Position numbers and translations under genes: made by a program. Shown in pieces: positions 11,464 to 22,310 of a stretch of DNA of 34,012 bases. This stretch comes from Plakobranchus ocellatus. Lineage: Eukaryota; Mollusca; Gastropoda; Plakobranchidae. The notes below the pieces were generated by a model. It ran no database searches, was not told where the DNA came from, and saw only the letters and a program-made list of their open reading frames with translations. The stretch covers positions 1,539,813-1,573,824 of the forward strand of contig BLXT01000430.1 in the NCBI GenBank assembly GCA_019648995.1, in the 5' to 3' direction. Every line of letters begins with the position of its first letter. The first letter of the stretch is position 1.

Positions 11464-14400
11464 GTCAGTTTTTAGTAAATCTTATATTTTTGGAACATTT
11501 CAAGTTATTGCTGCTTTCTTGTATAGAGCAACTAAATAGATAACAGGCCTAATGTTTTTGATAATCGTCAAAAAACACAATTTGTTTCCTGGGAATGTTC
11601 CTTTTTTCAGCTAAAAAATGTCAAAATAGTTTCAGCCTGAGAGGCCTTGGGCTCATAAACTCCTGTTCTTCTCTCCCTTCCCCCCCAGCTGATATCTATA
11701 AGTGGGTCTGTATGTTAGATCTATCTAAGCTGTTTTGAATTTTGAAAATTCATCTATCAATAAAAGAGTTATAAATTTTTCAAGGAATTTTTTTTCGGAT
11801 AACTTCTAAAGAGTAAAAAACTCCCAAAATATGTGACGCAGGTTTACTTTTTAGAGAGAATTTGTATTCTCTCTCTTACTTTTAAGATTACACTCATGAA
11901 ACTTGGCAACTTTATGTAATTTTCAATGCAGAATCATCTCTGGCATTGGATTTTCCCTATGTTCAATAGTTTTTAAGCTACAGTTAAATTGGATGATTTT
12001 TTGAAATTCTGAGAGAATTTTGAGCTTAAAACTAATCGAATGTGATTGCATGTGAACTTTGATGAACACATTGTTCTTTTGTTGCAGAGTTTGTCATTAA
12101 TTTCAGATTTGCATATTTTCAATATTGATCTTTTCAGTTCCATTCATAATTCAATAATTCAACACAAAATCCCCACCCCCATCCACCAAAAGAAGAGAAA
12201 AAAATTGACACAATAAACAAAGTGGCATTAATGCGAAAAAATATGTTAAAATATTTCCATAAAATAAGAAAGCAAAAAGTTAACTGACCAACTTATTTGC
12301 ACTACTAAAACTTAAAAAAAAATTTTTGATTTGGATGTTTTGCATTCTCGACAAACCAAAACCGTCACTCCATATTTTAAGAGGGTCGGTTTCATCAAGC
12401 TTTTTAAAAGCCAGGTGGCTGAAGTGATGGAGGGCAATTTACTGGTGTCTTTATAGACATTAGAATTGTATGACAATTCCATTTGTCAATGCGACAGATG
12501 ACTATATCTTTCTATAAATTTGATGTAGTCTATAGCCATCCTTGCAGAAATGAAGCAGTTCAGTGTTTGATGAACTATATGAACTGATATCACGGGGGAA
12601 AAAGTGAAGACAGGAGGGATGCATTATTAATAAATCATCAATTAATGCTTATCCACGAACTGCAAAATTCTCAAAGAAATTAATATTCACACACTTAAAC
12701 AGCATCGTGTACAATGCAAAGACAGACAGGAATCATGATATAGGCTGAAAGGTGTTTTTTTTTTAGCGTAATGCGTGAAAATTAGATCTAAACTCTTACT
12801 TCCGCAAATATTTGTTTTAAATGCGATATTTTTAGTTCTAAATTTTATACTACAGGGCTTCTCTCAAAGTTCTTCAATAATAGTGTCATAGTGCCCGCCA
12901 CAAAAAAAAAAAGAAAAGCGGCGATCAGGAAGAGTTTGTTATTTACAATTAACAAGTGCTTATCCATGAACTTCAAAATTTATCATAGAATTCACTGTAC
13001 AAACCCTAAGCAGCACCATGTTCAATGCATAGACAGGACTAATAAGATAGGCTTAAAAATGTTTTTAGCATAATGCATGAAAATTTGACTGAGTTTGGCA
13101 AATATCTTTTCAAATGCGATATTTTTAGTTCGTCTACATTTAATACAAAAAGACTTCTTGCAGCATTTTTCCATAATAGGATCATATATGCAGACCTACC
13201 AACATTACGCTTTCGGCGTAATTTATTACGCTGACAGGGAAAAAATTACGCCTTACGCTCAGCACCAAGAAAATTACGCTGAGCGGGGCTAGGCCTGAGC
13301 CCTGACGAATCTCTTGAATCTATCTTCTATTTCCTGCGATTTTCTTTCTCTTTACATAATACAAAAAACGCGGTATCGATCAAAAGCTCATCGCCATATT
13401 TTTGTGTGAATAGTTCTATCAGTCAAGTAGGCCTGCATAGTTTTTACAGCTTCGAATCAGAGGTCTGCTAAGTGTCCAGACCTGCCTACAACCCCGCATC
13501 TTGCGGGAAAATCCCGCATTTTTGCCTCTGTCCCGCAATCCCGCATGTTCAGGTAAAAATCCCGCAAAAAGAACACAGAGCAAGTGATTTTCACTAGTCT
13601 TTTTATCCATAAAAATCTCACTAAATGAACACATCCCGAAATATTATCACTTCCGGTATCCATTTTTTTACTGCTAGAGAACTGTTACAAATGTGTCACA
13701 TTGATCATCCTTTGTAAACAAGTTACCAAACAGAAAGCCCGATCTTTTTGAATACTAGAGTAGAAAAATATAATCTAATCTAATAGATGCACTAATAACA
13801 TACCTAATTGAAAAACAGCCAAAAATTTAGGTCCTGCAATAGACCTGGTTTTTTTTTCTTTTTAGAAAATGAATTGAAATGTAGGGAAATAAGCTTTTAT
13901 TAGGTGTAGGCCTATCTTACAACAAATCTAATCTAGAATCTGGATTAAAGGTGGAATTGAGATCAAAGTCAAGATTTCAACACTCTTTTTTCCTATTTCA
14001 AAGACAAAAAATTGGAGGTCTTAAGATCCTACACATTTCAAACTTTATCTTATTTTTGATAGATAGATCTATATATTTAGATGTAAATTAATCTTTTATA
14101 CTCATTGTCACTTTTAATTTCCAGAGAAAGACTCCAGCTTTTTAAAAATAATATATTATTATCATTTATTTATTTATTTTTTTTTTTTAGTTTTTAAATG
14201 TGATTTTGCAGGGAAGAGCATTAATTATATTACTTGGCACACAATGTNNNNNNNNNNNNNNNNNNNNNNNNNNNNNNNNNNNNNNNNNNNNNNNNNNNNN
14301 NNNNNNNNNNNNNNNNNNNNNNNNNNNNNNNNNNNNNNNNNNNNNNNNNNATGACCCCCCAAATTCGCTGAGAATCCCCCATTTTTCACATCTTGATCCC

Positions 14401-15090
14401 CCAAAACAGGTGAACAAGGTAGGCAGGTCTGAGTGTCCCGCAATTAAATAAAGAGTCTGTCCTGAAATATCACGAAAACCGCTTTGTGGCCTCTATTTTT
14501 TTTTCTTTTAATGGGTCTTCAATACCGCTGAGAATCAGCAGTCTGTGTTTCATCATGTTAATCCAATAGTCAATTTAATTTTGTTTTGTTTTGTTTTATT
14601 TACAAAGTTTCTTCCCACACTTATTCACTGTCCCCTCAGCTTGTAACTCTAATGCCCAATTCTAACCCAATGTTTGAAAAAAAAAAAAAAAAAAAACGCC
14701 TTCTATTTCCGGCTCTGAACAGGGTATAAAAAAAAAATCATACTGTGTTATTACATTTTCCATTGCTAGGCAAACAAGTAAGCTATGGAAGTATGTTCAC
14801 ATATTTTCACATCCAGTACAAGGCCTAGTGTAGTAAGCCATGTCTGCAAAAGATCAAAGAAATCGGAGGTTGTTCCCCAACCCTATAGTCAGTCTTTGAT
14901 CTGTTAGCAGAGAAACTGGTGGTGCCGACTATGCATGCTTTTTAGAATCAAACAGATAAACATTTGTAGATTGAAACCGTATTCTCCATGATACTAGCAG
15001 AGGTACCCGTCTCTACTTTTAAAAATTCCTTTATTTTATAGGTCTATATACTGGTATGTTAAACAATGCATTGAAGTCTACCAACCTAGT

Positions 15091-15181
<91 letters not shown>

Positions 15182-18100
15182 CTATTCACTTTTAGCCTGC
15201 TTATGCTTATGCTTTCCCCCTCTGTTTGTATTTGTCATAAGCGTCGATATGAATGTCTCTTTTCATTAACTTTTCCCTGATAGTTTCTTATGCCAGTCGC
15301 TCTGTCTCTTTCTTTCTCCCCCTTCCTTTCTCTTTCTCCCTCTCTCTGACTGCCTTTCTCTCTCTCTTTTTCCCGTTCGGTCTGTCAGCCTGTCTGACTA
15401 TCCTTTTTTCTCTCTCACTGTTGCTCTTTCTATACAGTGTGTCTGTTGCTCCCTGTCTCTCTGGCTCTCTCTCTATGCCTGTCTGCCCCCCTCTCCTCTC
15501 CCCTCTGTGAGTGTGTCTCTCTCTTGCTCCCTCCCTCTCCCTCTCTCATCTATTTCTATCTTCGTCAGACTCAAATTTTTTATTGTCTTATCAGGATTTG
15601 ATGGTAGTCTTAGATCTAACTTAGTGGACTTGGATCTTGAGCAAGGCCTATTTAGACGTAAATACATTGAACATTATACATGATTTGTACCGTATCTGAA
15701 CATTTTAAAAATAGCATTTTCAACACTTTTCCCGTTCCTTGTTTTTAACAAGTGAATTTAGATTGTGTGCTTGTGGATAGGGTTATTGCCCTGCAATGCA
15801 AATAAAATATGAAGTCAGTTTAGCTAGGGCCAGTCTTTGTAGAATTGGTTACAAGCTCTTTAAAAACAACTTAAATATCCATTTAATTATATTCATGTGG
15901 TAACAAACAACATTCATTTTAATTCAAGTGTTACAAATAGCTAGTTGACTGATTATTTAAATGCAACTCCTGCAAAATATCATGGATTTCGTCTTTAGTG
16001 ATATATAGGAACATTAAACAAAAACAAATAATATATATACATGTAACTGGTTTTGACCATTGCGAGGGTTGAATTAGACACCGCCCCTCCGCAAAGTCCA
16101 TGAATTTTCAATTACCCAGAGCTAGTCCAAAATACTCTGAATAGGCGTATGGATTACTCTCAGATACAATTTAGGGTTGGCAGGTCTGTATATAGTTACC
16201 GCTGCACAAAACACATACACAAAAAAAACGAGGATAGGGAACAGTGGGTATTAGTAATTAATAAATGCTTATCCACAAGATTCAAAGTTCATTTACTTCA
16301 TTTGTACAAACACTAAATAGCGTCATGTACAATGCAAAGACAGAAAAGAATCATAACACAGGCCTAAAAGTGTTCGTAAAAATTAGATCTAGCTTCGGCA
16401 AATCTTATTCAAATGCGATACTTTTAGGAGTTCGTCTACATAAGATACTAAAGGAGATCTCGCAATGTCCTTAAATAATTGCGTCATACATAGTGCCCGC
16501 CGCAACGATATCATTGTAGGTAGAGCAGCATTAACAGTTCAACACGTGACGGGCAAGTTCAAAGTCTAGATTTAGGAGAGAAAACAGGTTTACGATATAA
16601 TCTTTCAAAGCGACAAGACATAATTTATAACTAAGAGTCCGACTTTCTTGTTCATTTCAGCCAGATAATGAATAAAAGCAAACTAAATGTGAAGCTATTT
16701 TAGTAACACATGTCACAAACGATTTGTCAAAGACAATTAGATCTATCCTTTCTCTCCCAAAGTAAAATCGTGATGGAGGTGGCCTCAACCAGTCATTGTC
16801 AGGGTCGCGGCCTCGTCTTAGCGGCCCGATGCCAAATGGCGATAATCTACTTCCCATTTTCTTGGCAATGCTAGAAATGAAAGAGCTATTTGGTAAAAAT
16901 TTTATTAAATGTTTAAAAAATATTTAAATTTGAATTCAGTGTGTTTGTTAAGTGCTTGAATCTTTATCCATAATTATGGATTCTTTTCTTTGGTCCACAG
17001 ATCATTGTGATGTATCTGGAGGTTTTGGGGAGTACAGGAAAGAAACGGCTTGTTCAGTGTGCATGGAACTTCATGAATGATAGCCTCCGTTCTGATGTGT
17101 TCATGCGTTTTCATCCAGAGTCTATAGCTTGTGCATGCATCTACTTGGCAGCTCGTCAGTGTCAAGTGCCACTGCCCAACAATCCACCCTGGTTCTGGCT
17201 TTTTTCTGTCGACGAAGAAGAAATTCAACAGATTTGCATGTCTATACTTCGGCTTTATGCTAGGTCTAAGGTCAGTCCTGTCTCTTTTTAACGGAAATGA
17301 CTGAAGATTGTATTGCTAGGAAGTTTTGTTACATTTATTTATTTATTTTTTTTTTTTTATACAAGATGTTTAAAATTCTAATTTGCACTCACATTGTAAA
17401 CTGTGCACCATATTTTAAAATTCAATTTTTCTAATCTCCCCACCCTTCACACTCTAAAAAAAAGAACAGTTTGTTACAATAGTCTTTAATTTACTCCTCA
17501 GCCTAGTCTAGACAAGTTAGAAAAAACTGTGGAGGAACTGAAGCGCAAACAACAATTGGAAAAATCAAAAGCCAAGGGCATTGTGTCAGATGTTGATACT
17601 CCGAACTCTTCCTCAAGACAAAGTGAGTGGACAATTTCATAATTTGATCTCCTGATATATTGTGGTACATTATAATAACAGATTTTTCCTTTCTTTGTCC
17701 TATATTTTTTAAAAGATTCTCTTTTGAAGTCTCAGAAATCCATAACACTTTGCAAATAACCTATCCAGTTCTGCAGTTTTGATTGAGTACAGTGATGTCT
17801 CAGGTTTACAAGTGCTAGGGTGTATAACTTGGGACATTTGTTTTTTTGTTGTTTTTTTTTTAAACATTACAACTCTGGCTTATACACTTAGTGCAGGAGA
17901 GGCAGACAAATTAAGGGCAACCGAAGGAATGAGCTGAGAATGAATTTGACCAGTGGAACGCCCTAGTCTTGCAAAATAGAGAGGGTTGGAAGGATGCAGT
18001 CAGTATACAATGGAAAGTATGCAAGCACCTGTTGCTAATTAAGCAACTGGCACACAAGATGTTACAACAAAAACGCTGATAACTTTTTTTGTGCATATGT

Positions 18101-20967
18101 TGTTCAATCCTATGGAGCTCCTTAAAACTACCCCCCCTACCTCAACACATGCACAAAAAGTTATTGTTGTTTTTAAAACAGTATTAGGTTTATGGGAAAA
18201 TTATATGGGTATTTTAGATTTATCAACACAATTTTCAAAGCTTTTAAATGTAGAACAGATACTTGATTAATTTTATTGGACTGGGGAGCTGTCAGAGTAA
18301 ACCATGAGACGCAATTTAGAACTTTTTGAATCATTGACCAGCAAGTGTATTCTGTGAGCTTCCTGCAGAGAAAAAAATGGATGCAGGCATGCTCGTGTTT
18401 TTTTTTTCTTAATGTTGTTTGGGACACGGGAAAGAATAGGATTCTCTATAACTCTCCATTTTCAGACTTTCTTATATGAATGAAATAATGTTATAATGTA
18501 GTGTTCATTTATAATGAGCCCTACATTACAAGAATTCTCCTGTTGTGAATACTCTTTAAATTTCCCAAATCAATCCGTCTTTTTTTTTTTTTAAAGCACT
18601 GTTTTAATGGGGTTGTGGATGGAAGGAATTTGGCAATAACGGGAGAAATGTGCACCAAGATTGCACTGTAATTGACCCAATAGTTTGAGAAATAGGTTTA
18701 AAAATTGCAAGCAAAAGGGATTTTAGCAGGGGTCTTGATACTCGCAGACCTGAGTGGGTGCTGAATGAAGCTACAGGGTAGGGAGGTGTATGTAGGCCTA
18801 TAGAATTTTTGCCCAGATCAGGGGTGTGTTACAATCCTTAGATCTAACAAAGGTTAACAGGGTATGTATGCAGGACTAGGACTTATTGGCATAGCTAGGC
18901 TAGACTTCACAGCAGAGCTAACAGCGTTCATAAAATGTGGCAGTGGCGAGAGCGAGAAGGGACTCACAAAGCATGGTTCATTGACTCTACTAAGGCTGTG
19001 TATGAAACTTAGTAGATTCATGACCAAGCTATGGGATGTAGGCCCAAAGTGCTGGTATTAGGCAGAGACAAAGCTGAAATTAACGTCCCTCAAGTGATTT
19101 GATAAATCTAGGCTTAGAGCACTGCTGCAGAAGCTTTCTACACAGCATGTACCTTAGATTCAAGATGTCAGTAACACAGAGAGTCAATCGTTCAGGCATC
19201 ACAAATAGATCTGTGCATGTCTCATCCAGTATTCACAGCTCTACATCTCATTCTGTATTTACAGCTGAAGAGTTGTTTGTTTGATAGATTAAAAATGGCC
19301 CCAGTTGAAAAGAAAAATACAGGAAAGTGCTTGTCTTCAGTAACACAGGTTTTTAGTGAAGAAATGGACAATACTATAAGTTCTTTCCAAATCAAATATC
19401 CTTTTCAGGACAACCCCACTTGTTCAGATTAGTAACTCACACTTTTCCTTTTCCTTCCCCTCCTCCTCCCCCCCATCTTAGAAAAAAAACAAAACCGTAA
19501 TTTTTTTCCTTTAAAGTGATAAATCAAGGAGATTCTTTTGTACATATTGTAGTGACACACAAAATGAGACATTTTAGAACAGATGAGTGGAATAAATATT
19601 AGAGCAAGTGTCGTACTCAAACTTTTTACATTCATATTTTCTTGAAACCTTTGGGAGTCTCACAATGTTTTGGACACTAAATAAAATCTGTTTGCCTATC
19701 TTTGGGAAGCATCCACACAATTCTTTCATTTTGTGGCAATGCTGCTCATACTATTGTTTATGATCACAAGAGAATATTGAAGTGCCAAATATTTTTTTTT
19801 TTGAATAATTTTTTTTTTTTTTTAATCAGATTCTCCTAAAGTGTTAAGTCCCAACCCAACATCATTGCTGCAAGCCATGAAGAAAGAGAAGGAGAAGTTT
19901 GAGAGTGCTGGCGGTGTGGTGCCCAAGAATGATAATGGTGAGGCAGCAAATGACAAGGCCGAGCGGGAAGCTGAAATTGGTGCTAAAAAAGGGCAGCAGG
20001 ATAAAAAACGCAGCCATGATGACAGTGATGACAGTGAAAGAAGTGCAGGCAGTGGAAGGAGTGCAAGATCAAAAACTGGGTAAGCTTTGTGTCCTTGGTG
20101 CTTTCAAGTCAATTGAAAAAGAATTAAATCTCCACTCATTTATGTCACTATATGTTGTTGAGTAAGATGGCATTTTAGCCTGAGAAAAAAAATGCATAAG
20201 AATCATTTTTAGATAAGGCATTGGAAGCTCGTATTTTTTTATTAAAGCCTTAACTTAAATATAAAAATGTTCGCCTCATAATTCTGTTTTCTTCAAAAAT
20301 TTTGCAGGAGAAGGGGATGGTGGCACTTGCTGTCCTTTTTTTTTTTTCCAGATCTCCCCTCCATTTACGACTATGTTGTACTATTTGAAGCTATAAACTG
20401 AGGCAGAGTTTAAATCCTGTTTTTTTCCCTGTCCACAGTTCCACTGCTAGCCACTCGAGCCATAACAGTGGACGATCTAACAGCCCGCGGTCACCAGGCT
20501 CGGCTTCCAGATCTCCATCAGCTAATGCCAACAAAAAACGTCGACATGATTACTCTCCCAGCAGCAACAAGCAGCACATACCACTTTTAGATCTCCCCAC
20601 AGGAGGTGGTTACATGGTTGGCCGGGACAAACACAAGAAACAGAAGTACCGTTCAAGGTCACGCTCATATAGTAGGTCACCAGTTAGGCCTAGTGCTGTG
20701 AAAGTGAACAAAAAGTCTCGCCGTGATGACTATAAGGACTCCAGGGACTATTACAAAGAAAAAGACCTGTATCGGGATTACCGTGAAAAAGACCGGGACT
20801 ACCACCGTGACCGTGATGTAAAGGAACGCGACTACTACAGACAGGATGCTAAAGACCGCCGAAGGTCCTACACACCAGAGAAAGAGCGCCATCGCTCACG
20901 GAAGCATCGTAGTAATGGCCATAGAGACAGCCCACTGCGAGAAAAGTTGGATAAACACAGGAGGTAA
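11343..20967 (+). CDS. CCNL1: Cyclin L (3' two thirds of gene, five coding exons)
   Basis: Five exons joined in frame (11343-11463, 17001-17270, 17502-17622, 19830-20079, 20439-20967) encode about 429 residues. They cover the end of the first cyclin box, the complete second cyclin box, a charged linker and a C-terminal arginine/serine-rich tail ending KHRR, as in vertebrate cyclins L1 and L2. Cyclin L binds CDK11 and works in nuclear speckles in pre-mRNA splicing and transcription; this is known for the family. The start codon and roughly the first 150-170 residues, including most of the first cyclin box, were not found and must lie further upstream, probably outside the window. All introns have GT-AG ends, with phases 2, 0, 0, 1 and 2. 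Human has two paralogues, so the symbol denotes family rather than strict orthology to L1. Confidence 0.95.
13477..14431 (+). mobile_element. CAG-ended DNA transposon, family 4, nested copy
   Basis: Inverted ends CAGACCTGCCTAC and GTAGGCAGGTCTG are perfect over 13 bases and identical to those at 10406-11236. The exact 6-bp sequence AGTGTC flanks it at 13471-13476 and 14432-14437. The sister of the host transposon at 21.6 kb reads straight through the same spot with one AGTGTC, so this is an insertion with a known empty site. CCCGCA or its complement recurs at least six times in the first 110 bases. A 103-base gap of unknown sequence lies inside, so full length and coding content are not certain; the visible part has no transposase. 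Confidence 0.9.
14248..14350. other. Assembly gap (103 N)
   Basis: A run of unknown bases inside the nested transposon. Any open frame crossing it is artificial. The gap probably reflects difficulty assembling repeated sequence. Confidence 1.
15101..15178 (+). repeat. (CT)39 microsatellite
   Basis: An uninterrupted CT dinucleotide run inside the family 3 transposon. It is followed at about 15290-15560 by a mixed pyrimidine-rich stretch with CTCTCT and CCCTCTC blocks. Open frames through it give only alternating Ser-Leu or Arg-Glu and are not genes. Confidence 0.97.
16516..16656. other. Unannotated intron sequence
   Basis: Short intron segment after the tandem repeat. It contains the E-box-like hexamer CACGTG near 16543, for which I have no supporting context. 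Confidence 0.35.
16657..16857 (-). other. Small antisense open frame in intron, status unknown
   Basis: A 66-codon frame on the - strand starts at an ATG in favourable context (AAAATGG) at 16857. Its first 40 residues (starting [18 protein letters not shown]) are encoded by unusually GC-rich DNA for this intron and are rich in Arg, Pro and Gly. I do not recognise the protein. It could be the first exon of a small antisense gene, an old exon remnant or chance. No clear donor site or second exon was found. It is listed only because its composition differs from the surroundings. Confidence 0.15.
17001..17270 (+). CDS. CCNL1: Cyclin L exon: second cyclin box
   Basis: A 90-codon exon, phase 0 at both ends, beginning IIVMYLEVL and ending RLYARSK. 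Family landmarks are [13 protein letters not shown], the core [11 protein letters not shown] and the EEEIQQIC helix, matching cyclins L1 and L2 closely. It forms most of the second cyclin fold. Acceptor GGTCCACAG and donor AAG/GTCAGT are consensus; reading into the next intron meets a stop after six codons. Confidence 0.97.
17271..17501 (+). other. Cyclin L intron (231 bp)
   Basis: A short phase 0 intron with GTCAGT donor and CTCCTCAG acceptor. It is AT-rich with a T run. No other feature is seen. Confidence 0.94.
17502..17622 (+). CDS. CCNL1: Cyclin L exon: post-cyclin-box helix and linker
   Basis: Forty codons plus one base. It encodes [17 protein letters not shown], a charged helix-like segment aligning with the stretch after the cyclin fold in cyclins L1 and L2, then KAKG and a Ser-rich linker. 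The donor is CAAA/GTGAGT (phase 1). Reading through the donor adds six codons and stops at 17639-17641. Confidence 0.9.
17623..19829 (+). other. Cyclin L intron (2.2 kb)
   Basis: A phase 1 intron with GTGAGT donor and an acceptor following a long T tract, TTTAATCAG. Vertebrate SR-like splicing genes often hide poison exons in such introns. The block at about 18840-19430 is less AT-rich and has several AG/GT combinations, but I cannot identify an exon there from the sequence alone. Confidence 0.92.
19830..20079 (+). CDS. CCNL1: Cyclin L exon: charged linker leading to RS tail
   Basis: 82 complete codons plus split codons at both ends. It contains [20 protein letters not shown], then acidic/basic low-complexity sequence with [20 protein letters not shown]. 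The conserved element is the LSP...L-A-K pattern typical of cyclin L linkers; the rest is disordered and rapidly evolving. The donor GG/GTAAGC means that an unspliced transcript reads GGG TAA, an immediate stop at 20081-20083. Confidence 0.88.
20080..20438 (+). other. Cyclin L intron (359 bp), stop on retention
   Basis: A phase 2 intron with GTAAGC donor and a strong pyrimidine tract ending GTCCACAG. If retained, translation stops at its second base, removing the whole RS-rich tail. Confidence 0.92.
20439..20967 (+). CDS. CCNL1: Cyclin L terminal exon: RS-rich tail
   Basis: One base completing a split Gly codon, then 175 codons and TAA at 20965-20967. The segment opens with Ser-rich sequence ([13 protein letters not shown]), has a hydrophobic patch ([16 protein letters not shown]), then [12 protein letters not shown] long run of Tyr/Arg/Asp/Lys units such as [20 protein letters not shown] follows, and the tail ends [10 protein letters not shown] dipeptides direct cyclin L to nuclear speckles in vertebrates. 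Here much of the tail is RD/YR-type rather than pure RS, which is common in invertebrate SR-like proteins. Antisense frames over this exon are compositional shadows. Confidence 0.93.
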
Positions 20968-21358
20968 TAAAGAAGGCAGTAGGGACAAGAGATTTAGTTT
21001 TTGTTTGGTGTAAAAAAAATATGGGAACAGTTGCAATCATTCCTGGATAAAAGATGTTCTGTGCCTTTGAAAAAAACTGATAGATAATGTATGATGATAT
21101 ATATTTTTTTTAATTGCTGTAGGTTTGTTTGATTTATTAACAATTGTCTGGTCGCAAGTCATATACTTGAAATAGATACACTTGTAAATTTTAGGCAGAC
21201 ACAAAAAGGGAAAGATGAAAATAATTTCAGCCATGTCTTATGCAGAGATTATATATCAATGGAAAATAACTCCATGGACAAAATCCATTTACTTTACCTG
21301 GAATTCATTTTGTATCAAAATTTTTTTCCTTCAGGCCCTTAATTGTGATTGGGTAGGA

Positions 21359-22272
21359 CAGACCTGCCAACATTACGCTTTCGGCGTAATTTATTACGCC
21401 GACAGGGAAAAAAATTACGCCTTAGGCTCAGCACCAAGAAAATTATGCTGAGTGGGGCTAGGCCTGACGAATCTCCTGAACCTATCTTCCATTTCCTGCG
21501 ATTTTCTTTGTCTTTACATATTAGTATACAAAAAATGCGGTATCGAGCAAAAGCTTACTGCCATATTTTTGTGTGAATAGTTGTAGGTGTATCGGTCAAG
21601 TAGGCCTGCATAGTTTTTATAGCCTTGAATCAGAGGTCTGCCAAGTGTCTTGCAATTAAATAAAGAGTCTGTCCTGAAATATTATGAAAACCGCTTTGTC
21701 AGGTTTATTTTTTCTCTTCTTTTAATGGATCTTCTGTACTGGTGAGAATCAGCAGTCGGTGTTGCATCACGTTAATCCAATAGTCAATGAAAGTTTTTTG
21801 TTGTTTTATTTCCTAAGTTTCTTTCCATACTAATTCACTGTCCCCACAGCTTGTAACTCTAATGCCCTATTCTAACACAATGTTTGAAAAAAAAAAAAAA
21901 AAATAAAGCCTTTATTCCGGTTCTGAACAGAGTATTAAAAAAATACAGTGCAATTATATCCCCTATTGATAGGCAAAAAAGTAAGCTACCATGGTACATA
22001 TTTGCACATCCAGGACAAGGCCTAGTGTAGTAAGCTATGATGGCAAAAGATCAGAGAAATCAGAGGTTGTTCCCCAACCCTCTAGTTAGTCTTTGATGTG
22101 TTACAAGAGAAACTGGAGGTACCGACTATGCATGCTTTTTAGGATTAAACAGATAAACAGTTATATAATACTAGCCGAGATGCCTGGCTCCACTTTTAAA
22201 AATCCTTTTTTTATATAGGTCTATATACTGGTATGTTAAACAATGCATTAAAGTCTACCAACCTGGTTATAT

Positions 22273-22310
<38 letters not shown>

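Larger units (their letters stand above)
13191..16188 (+). mobile_element. CAG-ended DNA transposon, family 3, copy in cyclin L intron
   Basis: Begins CAGACCTACCAACATTACGC and ends GGGTTGGCAGGTCTG, inverted repeats of about 13 bp with one mismatch. It is collinear over its whole length with 21359-23956. Flanks are TATATG (13185-13190) and TATATA (16189-16194), a 6-bp duplication with one later change. It interrupts unit 2 of a tandem repeat, whose sister units give the likely uninterrupted site. Near the left end TTACGC recurs several times, including the hairpin-forming TTACGCTTTCGGCGTAA. The interior holds another transposon (13477-14431), a 39-unit CT microsatellite and pyrimidine-rich sequence. 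No transposase frame is visible. Confidence 0.85.
12600..16515 (+). repeat. Three-unit tandem repeat, ~305-311-bp period, split by a transposon
   Basis: Three related units occur in the same orientation. Landmarks recur in order: TGCTTATCCAC/TG at 12646, 12957 and 16266; GTACAATGCAAAGACAG-like sequence; and TTCAAATGCGATA followed by TTTTAG. A CATAGTGCCCGCC junction occurs after units 1 and 3, with a decayed counterpart after unit 2. The first spacing is 311 bases. The second is 3309, which becomes 311 once the 2998-bp transposon at 13191-16188 is removed, or 305 after also removing its 6-bp duplication. Unit limits are approximate. The function is unknown; such short arrays usually arise by unequal exchange or from tandem element copies. 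Confidence 0.8.
11464..17000 (+). other. Cyclin L intron (5.5 kb)
   Basis: A phase 0 intron with GTCAGT donor and CCACAG acceptor. It holds a three-unit tandem repeat interrupted by nested transposons (12600-16515), plus about 1.1 kb of AT-rich sequence at its start and 0.5 kb at its end in which I see no further repeat. A small open frame on the opposite strand near 16.7 kb is described separately. Confidence 0.93.

Noticed and set aside
14187..14451. Frames of 72-83 codons crossing 14248-14350
   Set aside because: They run through a block of unknown bases inside a transposon, so their length is artificial.
15056..15510. Ser/Leu-rich frames through the CT repeats (likewise 22598-23262 and 33096-33296 on either strand)
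   Set aside because: They are translations of CT/GA repeats. Long frames arise because CT and GA repeats contain no stop codons.
12600..16515. CRISPR-like array
   Set aside because: Three long units without short repeat/spacer structure, in an animal intron; this is a tandem repeat, not CRISPR.
20677..21040. Antisense frames opposite the cyclin L terminal exon
   Set aside because: Arg/Ser/Asp-rich coding DNA has few stops on the reverse strand; the sense strand has clear family similarity.
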